A stretch of 64,000 nucleotides of DNA from an uncultured Robinsoniella sp. (GTDB lineage Bacteria; Bacillota; Clostridia; Lachnospirales; Lachnospiraceae), in the NCBI GenBank assembly GCA_900540475.1, contig UQGG01000039.1, forward strand, positions 6,766 to 70,765, written 5' to 3'. A program made the translations under genes and the position numbers. Below, piece after piece: positions 18,120 to 26,295 of this stretch. Under the pieces are notes generated by a model. It was given only the letters and a program-made list of their open reading frames with translations, made no database searches and was not told the origin of the DNA. The stretch's first letter is position 1. Each line of letters opens with the position of its first letter.

Positions 18120-18486
18120 AGTTTACCTCCCCATACACCTCATCAACTTTAATGTAAAATTCATCCTTCGTGATTCCTAATTCCCTTCCCTGTGATACAA
18201 CGGTCTGAAAATCATCAAAAACAACTTTCTTCTTTTGTACCAGCAGATTTCTGTCTCCTGTGACAAAATTCCCCTTTCCTTTTACAGGGTAGATAACCCC
18301 CTGCTGCTCCAGCTGCATATAAGCTTTCTGAATTGTATTGGGGTTAATTGATAAATCCATTGCCAGCTTGCGTACAGAAGGCATTTGACTGTCAGGCTCC
18401 ATTACGCCTTTCACAATCAGCATTTGAAACTTTTCCACAATTTGCTCATAAATGGGCCGCCTGTCTTTGTAGTCAACAATAATCAT
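18097..18486 (-). CDS. GntR-family regulator, YtrA subfamily
   Basis: 129 residues: a winged helix-turn-helix of GntR type (MPSVRKLAMDLSINPNTIQK at residues ~40-59, GNFVTG wing) followed by the short ~50-residue helical tail typical of YtrA, with no effector domain. Such proteins autorepress their own ABC operon. The gene is first in the operon, has AAGGAGAG upstream, and an inverted repeat TGTACT-N9-AGTACA overlies its -10 element. Confidence 0.9.
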   Translation of the reverse strand: MIIVDYKDRRPIYEQIVEKFQMLIVKGVMEPDSQMPSVRKLAMDLSINPNTIQKAYMQLEQQGVIYPVKGKGNFVTGDRNLLVQKKKVVFDDFQTVVSQGRELGITKDEFYIKVDEVYGEVNYDRSNVH

Positions 18487-18812
18487 GAGACTCTCCTTTC
18501 TGAAATACTGCTATATCATCTGTACTATCTATCTTAGTACACACATACCGCTATTGTCAACGCCATAATTCTTAGGAAAATCTGAAGCTGTCAGACTACT
18601 TTTACATTTTAACAGGAAGACAGCAATAAAAAAATCCGAACCATTTCCACCAATGCGTGAAAACAACCCGGATCCTGCACAATTCGTACCATTTCTTTCA
18701 ATATTTCTTTGCTGGTTCTTACCCATCCACATACTTAATACAATAACCTTACTCCCTTTTATGTATGAATGTATATATATGTGCTAACTAGGCCCCGGAA
18801 CAGTTTAAAAAA
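18487..18812. other. Non-coding stretch between the YtrA operon and the recombinase region
   Basis: 326 bases. Besides the YtrA promoter/operator near 18521-18560, it contains only a 67-codon minus-strand frame (18529-18732) with no family resemblance, which I do not accept as a gene. It may be decayed sequence, since it adjoins a mobile-element-like region. Confidence 0.5.
18521..18560 (-). promoter_or_regulatory. Promoter plus YtrA-type operator
   Basis: Minus strand -35 TTGACA (18555-18560), 18-base spacer, -10 TAAGAT (18531-18536). A perfect inverted repeat TGTACT-N9-AGTACA (18521-18541) covers the -10 box, resembling the GTGTA/TACAC half-site architecture of YtrA operators. Repressor bound there would block RNA polymerase. 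Confidence 0.75.
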
Positions 18813-19058
18813 TCATTCTAAGCTTTTTATCAAATGATCTCTTGCTTCCTGGGAATTCTGATAGTCTGCATCTTCTTCTAACATATAGTTTATGGTAACA
18901 TTCCATTCACTTGCCGGGAATTGCAATGCCGGGATACCTTTGATGGCTGCACATATCTTTGTCTTATTGTATTTCGTATTTACCTGGCGCAAGTCTGATA
19001 CATAGCAATCCAGCTCCTGCGCTAAAATATCCAGTACAGACTTTTTAAAGTTCTCCAT
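18813..19058 (-). CDS. Hypothetical small protein beside recombinase
   Basis: 81 residues from the ATG at 19058 with AAAGGA upstream; the frame is open to 19082. Acidic and helix-rich (MENFKKSVLDILAQELDCYV at the start, DYQNSQEARDHLIKSLE at the end). I do not recognise the family. Its upstream region holds the three 17-21 base repeats described at 19103-19218, so it may belong to the same element as the serine recombinase. Confidence 0.55.
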   Translation of the reverse strand: MENFKKSVLDILAQELDCYVSDLRQVNTKYNKTKICAAIKGIPALQFPASEWNVTINYMLEEDADYQNSQEARDHLIKSLE

Positions 19059-19102
19059 AATTTGTGCTTCCTTTCCGAACAATATGATAGCAACTGTCTA
19101 GA

Positions 19103-19218
19103 AAAGTAGACTTTTTTTGCCAGTTAAAGTAGACTTTTTTTGACAGATTAGAAAGTGGTAAATAATAGCATTTAACCCTACATTTAGTATTATACATAGT
19201 ATGTCAAAAAAAGTCTAC
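19103..19218. repeat. 17-bp direct and inverted repeat cluster next to a serine recombinase
   Basis: Two direct copies of AAAGTAGACTTTTTTTG(C/A)CAG at 19103-19123 and 19126-19146 (23-base period), and one exact inverted copy TGTCAAAAAAAGTCTAC at 19202-19218. The inverted 17-mer begins TGTC and its partner ends GACA, as the outer ends of Mu/Tn7/Tn552-like elements do. Alternatives are a resolvase binding (res) site or an operator for the gene at 19058. Confidence 0.75.
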
Positions 19219-19234
19219 AATTTTTGATAAAAAA

Positions 19235-19900
<666 letters not shown>

Positions 19901-19927
19901 TTATGGTAAATTTGAATTTACCAATAA

Positions 19928-19980
19928 AAAACAGTACTTTTCCCTCAATTTCAGATCCAAAAAGGGATAAGTACTGCTTT
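19928..19980 (-). terminator. Rho-independent terminator of the bceAB unit
   Basis: 18-bp stem with minor mismatches (arms 19928-19945 and 19963-19980). On the minus strand it is followed by a run of six T. It lies just after the permease stop at 20003. Confidence 0.8.
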
Positions 19981-20002
19981 TACAAAGATTTCTGTTAAAA
20001 TA

Positions 20003-21988
20003 TCATCCAACTATCTTATAATATGTCTTTGCCGTCATTGCAAAAACAAAACTGTATATAATGGCAAAAATAATGATGGTACCGATTGTGCAAACAACGA
20101 AAAGATTTGTATTAAATAGGCCAAACATAAATAAAAGCTTACTCATCATATTAAATGCAGCCGCCACATGCAGGATGGCAACCACCAATGGAAGGAAAAA
20201 GACCGTTAAAATCTGACTTCTGATACTCTTCTTTACCTCGCCTTTACTCATACCCACTTTCTGCATAATAGAAAAACGCTCTTTATCTTCATATCCTTCC
20301 GAAATCTGTTTGTAATAAATAATCAAAACAGTTGCCATCAGGAATAAAACTCCTATGAATACTCCAATGAACAAAAAACTGCTAATGGACGCCCGAAGCA
20401 TCGATGCACCACTGTCTCTGTCGCTGAGATTTATAAAAAGATTCTCATGTTCTTCCAGCATCGCTCTCATTCTCTTATGGAGAACATTGGTATAATGGTC
20501 CAATGTTTTCTGCTCTCCGTCTGCATTAAATCCGATAAATGTATCCGGCTCCTCACTTCCCTCATTGATCCCTGAATCGGATGCCGCACAAATTTCATTA
20601 ATAATTGTCTGGTTTGCAAAAACAATACCATATCCATCCAGCATGTTAATGGTAAGGTTCGCAATCATAGCATTATCTTTGATTTCCTCAGCCACCTGGA
20701 ATTCCCTGTCTCCTATTTTTACGGTTGGATAATGAAAACCTTTCTTAAAATCAATGATAAATACATCATTCTCAGACAGTTTCTTATCCGTCCCCATTAC
20801 ATCATTATAATTGTCAACGGTCATAAACATGCAGGCGTTCAGATTCCCCTGATCCATCCCCTTTAACAGTAATTCATTATCCTTCTGGGTAACTCCCAGT
20901 GAATTATAACGGTAATAATAATAATCTTTTATCTGAATATTATTTTTTTCTGCTTCTTCGTAGACAATATTTTTCATCTGGTCTACATTATCGTTCGTTG
21001 CATTATAAGAGGTCACGTTATATTGTTCCGGATACATATTATGAATTAATTCTTCAATTCCTATATTCAGAGAAATGGTGGTTGCTATACTTAGCAGTAC
21101 ACCTGTGCTCAGAATACAGATATTTGCAAGCCCCACTGCATTTTGCTTCATTCTGTAAATCATTCCGGAAACAGAGGTGAAATGTTTCTGCTTATAATAA
21201 AATGTCTTATTTTTCTTTAGTATTTTCAAAAGTGCAATACTTCCGGTAATAAACAGCAGATAAGTACCCACAATAACAAGCAATACTGCAATGAAAAACT
21301 GAATGATAGCATCAATCGGGGATTTCACTGTAATCGCCATGATATATCCCGTCGCCGTACAGATGAATCCTATAAGAGCTGTGATCCATCTTGCCTTTGG
21401 CTCTTTTTCTCCCTTATTTCCACCGTACAGAAGTTCAATGGGATTACTTTTACCGGTTGTGAAAAGATTTGAAATCAGCGTACAGACAAATATAATTCCA
21501 AAAAGAATCAGCGTACTGCGAATTGCATCCCCGCTCATGATAAATTCAAAATCAACATTTGTCTGAATCAGCTTAAGCAAGATCAAGAACATCAGTTTAC
21601 TGATTAGAATTCCTCCTAAAAGACCAATCCCCAGAGATACGGCGGAGGTAAAAATACATTCATAGAGCAATATTCTTCCCATATGGCGCTTTTCCAGGCC
21701 CAGGATACTATACAGCCCCAGTTCTTTCATCCGGCGTTTCATCAGAAAGCTATTCGTATAGAACAAAAATATCACTGCAAAAATAGCTATGATTGACTGC
21801 CCCAACTGCAATACCATCCGCAGAGACTCACTCCCCTGCATCTCATCAATTCCCGGATTGCCCGAGATTGCACTCATAACCAGGTACATAATAATCGTAC
21901 AAATGCAGGTAAGCATATAAGGCAGATACATCCTGGCATTTTTGCGGATATTCGTAACTGCCATTTTAGGGTAAAAAGAATTACGCAT
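20003..21988 (-). CDS. BceB-type ABC transporter permease (antimicrobial peptide resistance)
   Basis: About 661 residues from the ATG at 21988, with AGGAGG 8 bases upstream; an upstream GTG at 21997 lies inside that site. Topology is that of BceB/VraG: ten membrane segments with a ~200-residue extracellular domain between TM7 and TM8 (roughly residues 310-525), and FtsX-like segments at both ends. It senses and removes cell-wall-active peptides from lipid II. The gene overlaps bceA by 8 bases. The matching two-component genes are not adjacent but lie at 27626-29311. Confidence 0.88.
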   Translation of the reverse strand: MRNSFYPKMAVTNIRKNARMYLPYMLTCICTIIMYLVMSAISGNPGIDEMQGSESLRMVLQLGQSIIAIFAVIFLFYTNSFLMKRRMKELGLYSILGLEKRHMGRILLYECIFTSAVSLGIGLLGGILISKLMFLILLKLIQTNVDFEFIMSGDAIRSTLILFGIIFVCTLISNLFTTGKSNPIELLYGGNKGEKEPKARWITALIGFICTATGYIMAITVKSPIDAIIQFFIAVLLVIVGTYLLFITGSIALLKILKKNKTFYYKQKHFTSVSGMIYRMKQNAVGLANICILSTGVLLSIATTISLNIGIEELIHNMYPEQYNVTSYNATNDNVDQMKNIVYEEAEKNNIQIKDYYYYRYNSLGVTQKDNELLLKGMDQGNLNACMFMTVDNYNDVMGTDKKLSENDVFIIDFKKGFHYPTVKIGDREFQVAEEIKDNAMIANLTINMLDGYGIVFANQTIINEICAASDSGINEGSEEPDTFIGFNADGEQKTLDHYTNVLHKRMRAMLEEHENLFINLSDRDSGASMLRASISSFLFIGVFIGVLFLMATVLIIYYKQISEGYEDKERFSIMQKVGMSKGEVKKSIRSQILTVFFLPLVVAILHVAAAFNMMSKLLFMFGLFNTNLFVVCTIGTIIIFAIIYSFVFAMTAKTYYKIVG

Positions 21989-22748
21989 TCTCTTCACCTC
22001 CTGACGCTAATACCGTCAAGGTCTCCGTTATTTTCTGGAACATGGCATCATTATTCATAGAGCCCCTGTACAGTTGATGGAACACCTCACCGTCCTTAAT
22101 AAAAAGTACACGCTGAGCATGGCTTGCCGCCCTGGTACTGTGGGTAACCATAAGAATTGTCTGCCCTTCCTTATTAATGCGTGAAAAAAGCTTTAACATC
22201 TGATCCGACGATTTTGAATCCAGAGCACCTGTAGGCTCATCCGCCAATACAAGCTGAGGATTGGTAATTAATGCCCTGGCCGCCGCTGCCCTCTGCTTCT
22301 GCCCCCCTGATACTTCATACGGATATTTCTTCAAGATATCCTTGATATGCAGTTTCTCCGCTAAAGGTTCCAGCCTCTGACGCATTTCTTTATAATTCTT
22401 GCCGGATAAAACCAGAGGCAGATAAATGTTATCTTCTAATGAGAAGGTATCCAGTAAATTAAAGTCCTGAAAAACAAACCCCAGATTTTCTCTTCGAAAT
22501 GCCGCAAGTCCTTTGTCCTTTACCGCCAGCATACTTTTTCCATTCAGCAGAACATCTCCGCTGGTTGGTTTGTCCAATGATGCCAGAATATTCAACAACG
22601 TAGTTTTTCCGGAACCGGACTCTCCCATAATTGCTACATATTCCCCCTCCTCAACCGAGAAATTAACGTCTGTTAACGCCTGCACCTGGTTTCCTCCAAA
22701 GCGGGTGGTATATATTTTTTTTAAGTTTTTTACTTCTAAAAGTGCCAT
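21981..22748 (-). CDS. BceA-type ABC transporter ATP-binding protein
   Basis: 255 residues of the MacB/LolD-like class: Walker A GESGSGKTTLLNILASLDKP, signature VSGGQKQRAAAARAL, Walker B LVLADEPTGALD, and TILMVTHSTRAAS with the switch histidine. It energises the permease encoded immediately downstream. Upstream are inverted and direct repeats (22819-22864) that look like response-regulator binding sites. Confidence 0.92.
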   Translation of the reverse strand: MALLEVKNLKKIYTTRFGGNQVQALTDVNFSVEEGEYVAIMGESGSGKTTLLNILASLDKPTSGDVLLNGKSMLAVKDKGLAAFRRENLGFVFQDFNLLDTFSLEDNIYLPLVLSGKNYKEMRQRLEPLAEKLHIKDILKKYPYEVSGGQKQRAAAARALITNPQLVLADEPTGALDSKSSDQMLKLFSRINKEGQTILMVTHSTRAASHAQRVLFIKDGEVFHQLYRGSMNNDAMFQKITETLTVLASGGEENA

Positions 22749-22818
22749 AGTATTCTTCCTCTCTAACTTTTTCTGTCCTTATTGTAATAAAAAAAGAATT
22801 GGTCTGCCATAATATTAG

Positions 22819-22864
22819 CTTACATTTACTATTGGATAACTTACATTTCTGTAAGGTTGTAAGG
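22819..22864 (-). promoter_or_regulatory. Repeat cluster upstream of bceA, probable response-regulator operator
   Basis: CTTACATTT occurs at 22819-22827 and 22840-22848 (21 bases apart, two helical turns). The second copy forms a perfect inverted repeat CTTACA-TTTC-TGTAAG (22840-22855), and TGTAAGG recurs at 22858. This arrangement suits dimeric OmpR-family regulators such as BceR. The core promoter was not confidently located. Confidence 0.5.
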
Positions 22865-22937
22865 CAATATATAACTCTTTATATATCCTTATATGCCCAT
22901 ATTAGAGGGGTTTCAGCATATTAGATTAAGTTTTTGA

Positions 22938-22973
22938 TCATCTATCTTTGCATACTTTATGTTTATCTTCCAT
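22938..22973 (-). CDS. Putative 11-residue leader peptide or gene remnant
   Basis: MEDKHKVCKDR then TGA. AGGAGG sits 9 bases before the ATG, and a promoter with 17-base spacing (23022-23050) lies upstream on the same strand. It could be a leader peptide in the 5' region of bceAB or the surviving start of a decayed gene. Confidence 0.3.
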   Translation of the reverse strand: MEDKHKVCKDR

Positions 22974-23021
22974 ATTTTCTCTCCTCCTGATAAAAGAAAA
23001 GAGCTTTTATATAATGTTTTT

Positions 23022-23050
23022 ATATTATCATATTAAGACACATTTCTCAA
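23022..23050 (-). promoter_or_regulatory. Sigma-A-type promoter upstream of the leader ORF
   Basis: Minus strand -35 TTGAGA (23045-23050), 17-base spacer, -10 TAATAT (23022-23027). Directed toward the 11-codon ORF and bceA. Confidence 0.5.
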
Positions 23051-23186
23051 CAATATCGCTTTTAATGGATTTATCATCATATTCTGACTCATCTACTGTT
23101 CGGCTACGGTTGCTTTCATTTTTTTCAATATATGTGCTTTGAGAGCTGATATTGAATTTACTACTTTCATTTTTTCCTAAATAAAG

Positions 23187-23220
23187 AAGCCCATAACTGC
23201 GGTTAAGCGGTTACAGGCTT
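23187..23220 (-). terminator. Terminator after the LRR gene
   Basis: 11-bp stem with two G-U pairs (23187-23197 with 23210-23220), followed on the minus strand by CTTTATTT, 19 bases after the LRR stop codon. Confidence 0.7.
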
Positions 23221-23238
23221 GTTATTAAGTTTTGACAT

Positions 23239-24264
23239 TTAATTTCCCACTGTAAAAAAAACAGTCTTTAATGTATCAGGTTCATTGTAATATGGATCTA
23301 TAATATATGATTGAAACGACAATGTCTTACCAGCCCACTTTTTAAGATCCAGGTTTTTAAAAGTAAATCTACCTTTGCTATCTGCCTTAACTGATTTAAT
23401 TGCATGAATTTTTCTGCCAGTTGGATTTCGAATAATAATTTTTGCTCCTTTTTGTGCTGTCCCAACTATTTTTTTTGTATTTTTATTAATCTTATTGAAT
23501 GAGCTAGGCTGTATTGGTTTAATGGTATATACAAGATTTTGAAGCTGAACCTCACTTTTATACCAAGCATCACTTTTATCCCATTTTCTTGGTATTTTAT
23601 TATTATATTCCTTTTTACTTATGAAATTATGTTGGAAAGTAATCGAATCTAATTTTGTTTTATTGTTTAGATTAGGTAATATTTTTATTTTATTTCTAGA
23701 GGCATAAAGTGTTTCGATCTCTGTTAAATGATCAAAACAATTTAAATTTCTTATGGAATTTCTACTAATATTTATGTATATTAATTTACTTAGATTTTTT
23801 ATCTCGCTTATACTTTTTATCTGATTGTCGCTAACATCTAATTTAGTTAGGTCTTTTAAATTTTTCACTTCTGATACAGTTTTTAAATTATTTTGTGATG
23901 CATCCAATGTTTCTAGTTTAGATAATTTTTCAATTCCTGCCAAAGATGTTAATTGGTTCACTGCTACATCTAAATATTTTAGATTTTTTAGATTACCTAT
24001 TCCTTTTAATGATTTTATTTTCTCTTTATCATAGTGATTGTTTGATTTTAAACGAGTAATATTTTTTACTTCTTGTTTGGTAAATGTTTCTGTTTTATTC
24101 TTACCAAGTTTTCGTAATATAGACTGATATAAAACTTTATCAGGTATTCCATAATCATCGTTAGGTATAACATTACTTTTTGCCAAAGCATTCAGGGGTA
24201 ACACCGATACCATCAACAGTGCTATTATAAATGCAATTAACAAATTTTTCTTCTTTTTCACCAT
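23239..24264 (-). CDS. Secreted leucine-rich-repeat protein (internalin-like)
   Basis: About 341 residues; the ATG at 24264 is better spaced from AAAGGAGA than the ATG at 24270. A signal peptide ends near ALA (KKKKNLLIAFIIALLMVSVL then PLNALAKS). Residues ~85-225 contain about six 22-residue LRRs of the IxxLxxLxxLxxLdvsxN type. A C-terminal ~75-residue Ig-like module follows (GTAQKGAKIIIRNPTG). There is no LPXTG anchor, so it is secreted or loosely attached. Codon use is markedly more A/T-rich than the neighbours, suggesting transfer. Probable role in binding a host or cell-surface ligand. Confidence 0.8.
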   Translation of the reverse strand: MVKKKKNLLIAFIIALLMVSVLPLNALAKSNVIPNDDYGIPDKVLYQSILRKLGKNKTETFTKQEVKNITRLKSNNHYDKEKIKSLKGIGNLKNLKYLDVAVNQLTSLAGIEKLSKLETLDASQNNLKTVSEVKNLKDLTKLDVSDNQIKSISEIKNLSKLIYINISRNSIRNLNCFDHLTEIETLYASRNKIKILPNLNNKTKLDSITFQHNFISKKEYNNKIPRKWDKSDAWYKSEVQLQNLVYTIKPIQPSSFNKINKNTKKIVGTAQKGAKIIIRNPTGRKIHAIKSVKADSKGRFTFKNLDLKKWAGKTLSFQSYIIDPYYNEPDTLKTVFFTVGN

Positions 24265-24736
24265 ACTCATTCTCCTTTAATTTTTACTTGGCTATAATAA
24301 TATTAGCTCATTATAGGTCTCATCTTCAGTAAATGTTTTTCCGGTAATTATTATATCATATTTGGATCATATTTCACACTCCTATTTGACGAACTGCACC
24401 AAGTATCAGCCTTCCCAAACTAATATTCCGATTTTATTATTTTCTTTGTATATTTGGTAATTTCTTTCGCATACTGCTAGGGATTTTTTTTGTATTTTAG
24501 GTATAATTACAAAATTATTACCATTTTTTATTGAAAGTAAATGATCATTAAGTATGATTTCTTCATTTATATACCTATCAGCGCACCCGTAATTTCTCCT
24601 GCTGCCTGTCATAGACACAGTGATTGCTCTTTTCAACATCAAAAAATATTTCAGAACTTCAAAAGTTTTTCAAAAAAACCCTATCTGCTTTTTGCTATTC
24701 TTAGTTTATAAAATAAATCCAGGAGGAATAAAATAA
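24265..24736. other. AT-rich stretch between the LRR gene and the methyltransferase
   Basis: 472 bases. It holds one weak minus-strand frame (24406-24642) and the methyltransferase ribosome-binding site. No terminator, RNA gene or repeat was recognised. Confidence 0.4.
24406..24642 (-). CDS. Doubtful hypothetical ORF or gene remnant
   Basis: 78 codons, AT-rich, no recognisable family (MLKRAITVSMTGSRRNYGCA at the start). There is no clear ribosome-binding site at either candidate ATG. Base composition matches the adjacent LRR gene, so it may be a fragment of the same acquired segment. Confidence 0.25.
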   Translation of the reverse strand: MMLKRAITVSMTGSRRNYGCADRYINEEIILNDHLLSIKNGNNFVIIPKIQKKSLAVCERNYQIYKENNKIGILVWEG

Positions 24737-25744
24737 ATGCAGAAAAATGTTAGACTTTGGTTAGAAGAAATGAAGAAAGCACCTGTGAAAAAAGCGCTCC
24801 CCGTATTGTCTTTTCCGGCTATTCAATTAATGGGAATTACCGTAAAGGAATTAATTTCAGACAGTAATCTACAGGCAAAAGGCATGAAATTAATCGCAGA
24901 CAGAGTAGATGCAGCCGCATCGGTTAGTTTGATGGATTTATCATTGGAAGCAGAATGTTTTGGTTCTACAATCCGCTATTCGGATGATGAGGTTCCAACT
25001 GTAATCGGAAGTATTATTTCTACAGAGGCAGAAGCAGAAGCTCTGAAAATACCGGAAATTGGTGCAGGACGAACCAGCATTTACATTGAAGCAATTGAGA
25101 AAGCATGTAAATTAATTACAGACCGCCCCGTATTTGCAGGTATAATTGGTCCATTCTCACTGGCTGGACGTCTCCTGGATGTTACGGAAGCTATGATTTA
25201 CTGTTATGAAGAACCCGAAATGGTACATACTCTGTTAGAAAAAGTAACTGAGTTTTTAATAAAATATGCAAAGGCATACAAAGCTGTAGGTGCTCATGGC
25301 ATCGTTATGGCGGAACCTTTAGCCGGACTGTTATCTCCTGCTTTAGCCGAAGAATTTTCCAGCGAATATGTTAAAAAAATAATAGATGCCGTTCAGGATG
25401 ATAATTTTCTTGTTATCTACCACAACTGTGGAAACAGTACCATCCAGACCATTGATTCCATCTTAAGCACTGGTTCAGCTGCTTACCATTTTGGAAATGC
25501 CATCAGTATGGCTGAAATGATGACACATATTCCGGAAGATATCATCGCAATGGGCAATGTAGACCCTGCCGGAGAATTTCGTAACGGCACGCCGGAATCC
25601 ATTCGCGAAGCCACTCTTAAAGTAATGGATGCCTGCTGCAAATATCCAAACTTTGTAATTTCATCCGGATGCGACATTCCGCCTCTTTCAAAATGGGAAA
25701 ATATTGACGCTTTCTTTGCTACAGTGACTGAATTTTATAAATAA
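24737..25744 (+). CDS. Uroporphyrinogen decarboxylase-family protein, MtaA/MtbA-like methyltransferase
   Basis: 335 residues preceded by AGGAGG. The (beta/alpha)8 UroD fold carries the zinc-ligand pattern of cobamide-dependent methyltransferases rather than HemE: YHNCGNST (His and Cys) and SSGCDIPPLSKW (second Cys) near residue 312. Such proteins move methyl groups between a corrinoid protein and a thiol or folate acceptor. No corrinoid protein or partner methyltransferase lies nearby, so the substrate is open. The 3' end overlaps the convergent receiver gene by 10 bases. Confidence 0.85.
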   Translation: MQKNVRLWLEEMKKAPVKKALPVLSFPAIQLMGITVKELISDSNLQAKGMKLIADRVDAAASVSLMDLSLEAECFGSTIRYSDDEVPTVIGSIISTEAEAEALKIPEIGAGRTSIYIEAIEKACKLITDRPVFAGIIGPFSLAGRLLDVTEAMIYCYEEPEMVHTLLEKVTEFLIKYAKAYKAVGAHGIVMAEPLAGLLSPALAEEFSSEYVKKIIDAVQDDNFLVIYHNCGNSTIQTIDSILSTGSAAYHFGNAISMAEMMTHIPEDIIAMGNVDPAGEFRNGTPESIREATLKVMDACCKYPNFVISSGCDIPPLSKWENIDAFFATVTEFYK

Positions 25745-26100
25745 TCATCCATAGGCTGCCACACCAAGCATTCCTCAAGTTTTTTTACAGTAACTGGTTT
25801 TATGAGGTATCCTTCTGCGCAAATAGCGGTTGCTTCCTGAATATAGCGGTCGCTTTCTGTAACAAATATTACATTAACCATGGGATTACATTTCCGTACC
25901 CGTAATACCAGCATAAATCCGTCTATTCGGCGCATAAGTACCTCAGTAAACAATTGATCTACCTGACAGTTTAATGCGTGTTTAACTGCCAGCAAAGGAT
26001 CTGTAAAAGAAACTATCGTATCATTTTTAAACACCATCTGTATTTTAGTTACAAGATCATCCAGGTGCTGTTTATTACTGTCAACGACCATTATATTCAT
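25735..26100 (-). CDS. Stand-alone receiver-domain protein with Glu in place of the phosphoacceptor Asp
   Basis: 121 residues, a single CheY-like fold with no output domain. The N-terminal acidic pocket is reduced to one aspartate (MNIMVVDSNKQ, Asp7). The usual phosphorylated aspartate position reads FTEVLMRRIDGF, giving Glu53. The conserved Thr81 (VTESD) and Lys101 (IKPV) remain. Glutamate often mimics the phosphorylated state, so this protein may be constitutively active or phosphorylation-independent. GGGAGGGG precedes the start. Confidence 0.7.
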   Translation of the reverse strand: MNIMVVDSNKQHLDDLVTKIQMVFKNDTIVSFTDPLLAVKHALNCQVDQLFTEVLMRRIDGFMLVLRVRKCNPMVNVIFVTESDRYIQEATAICAEGYLIKPVTVKKLEECLVWQPMDDYL

Positions 26101-26231
26101 GTTGTGCTACCCCTCCCAACTCGCTCCCCGCCCGGTTTATCGATATCTCCGGTCCTTCATTATTCCTTTAGTATATGTTATCAACAACACCAAAACTACA
26201 CCATTATATCTTCAAATCCCCATTCTATAAA

Positions 26232-26281
26232 GATTGCCTGCAGTCCGGCTTTTATTAAAAGCCGTTAGACTGCAGGCAATC
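26232..26281 (-). terminator. Terminator of the MFS gene
   Basis: Perfect 14-bp outer stem (GATTGCCTGCAGTC at 26232-26245 with its complement at 26268-26281) and an inner GGCTTTTATTAAAAGCC stem. It begins 15 bases after the MFS stop codon. Confidence 0.75.
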
Positions 26282-26295
26282 ATTTTTATAATACT

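Larger units (their letters stand above)
22749..23238. other. Regulatory/leader stretch upstream of bceA
   Basis: 490 bases of AT-rich sequence holding, from right to left: the LRR-gene terminator (23187-23220), a minus-strand promoter (23022-23050), an 11-codon ORF with a strong ribosome-binding site (22938-22973) and the repeat cluster at 22819-22864. No larger gene was seen. Confidence 0.5.

Noticed and set aside
18529..18732. 67-codon minus-strand frame
   Set aside because: No recognisable domain, no convincing ribosome-binding site, low-complexity composition; likely decayed or random sequence.
19103..19218. CRISPR array
   Set aside because: Only three copies, irregular spacing, one inverted and no cas genes; a mobile-element or binding-site explanation fits better.
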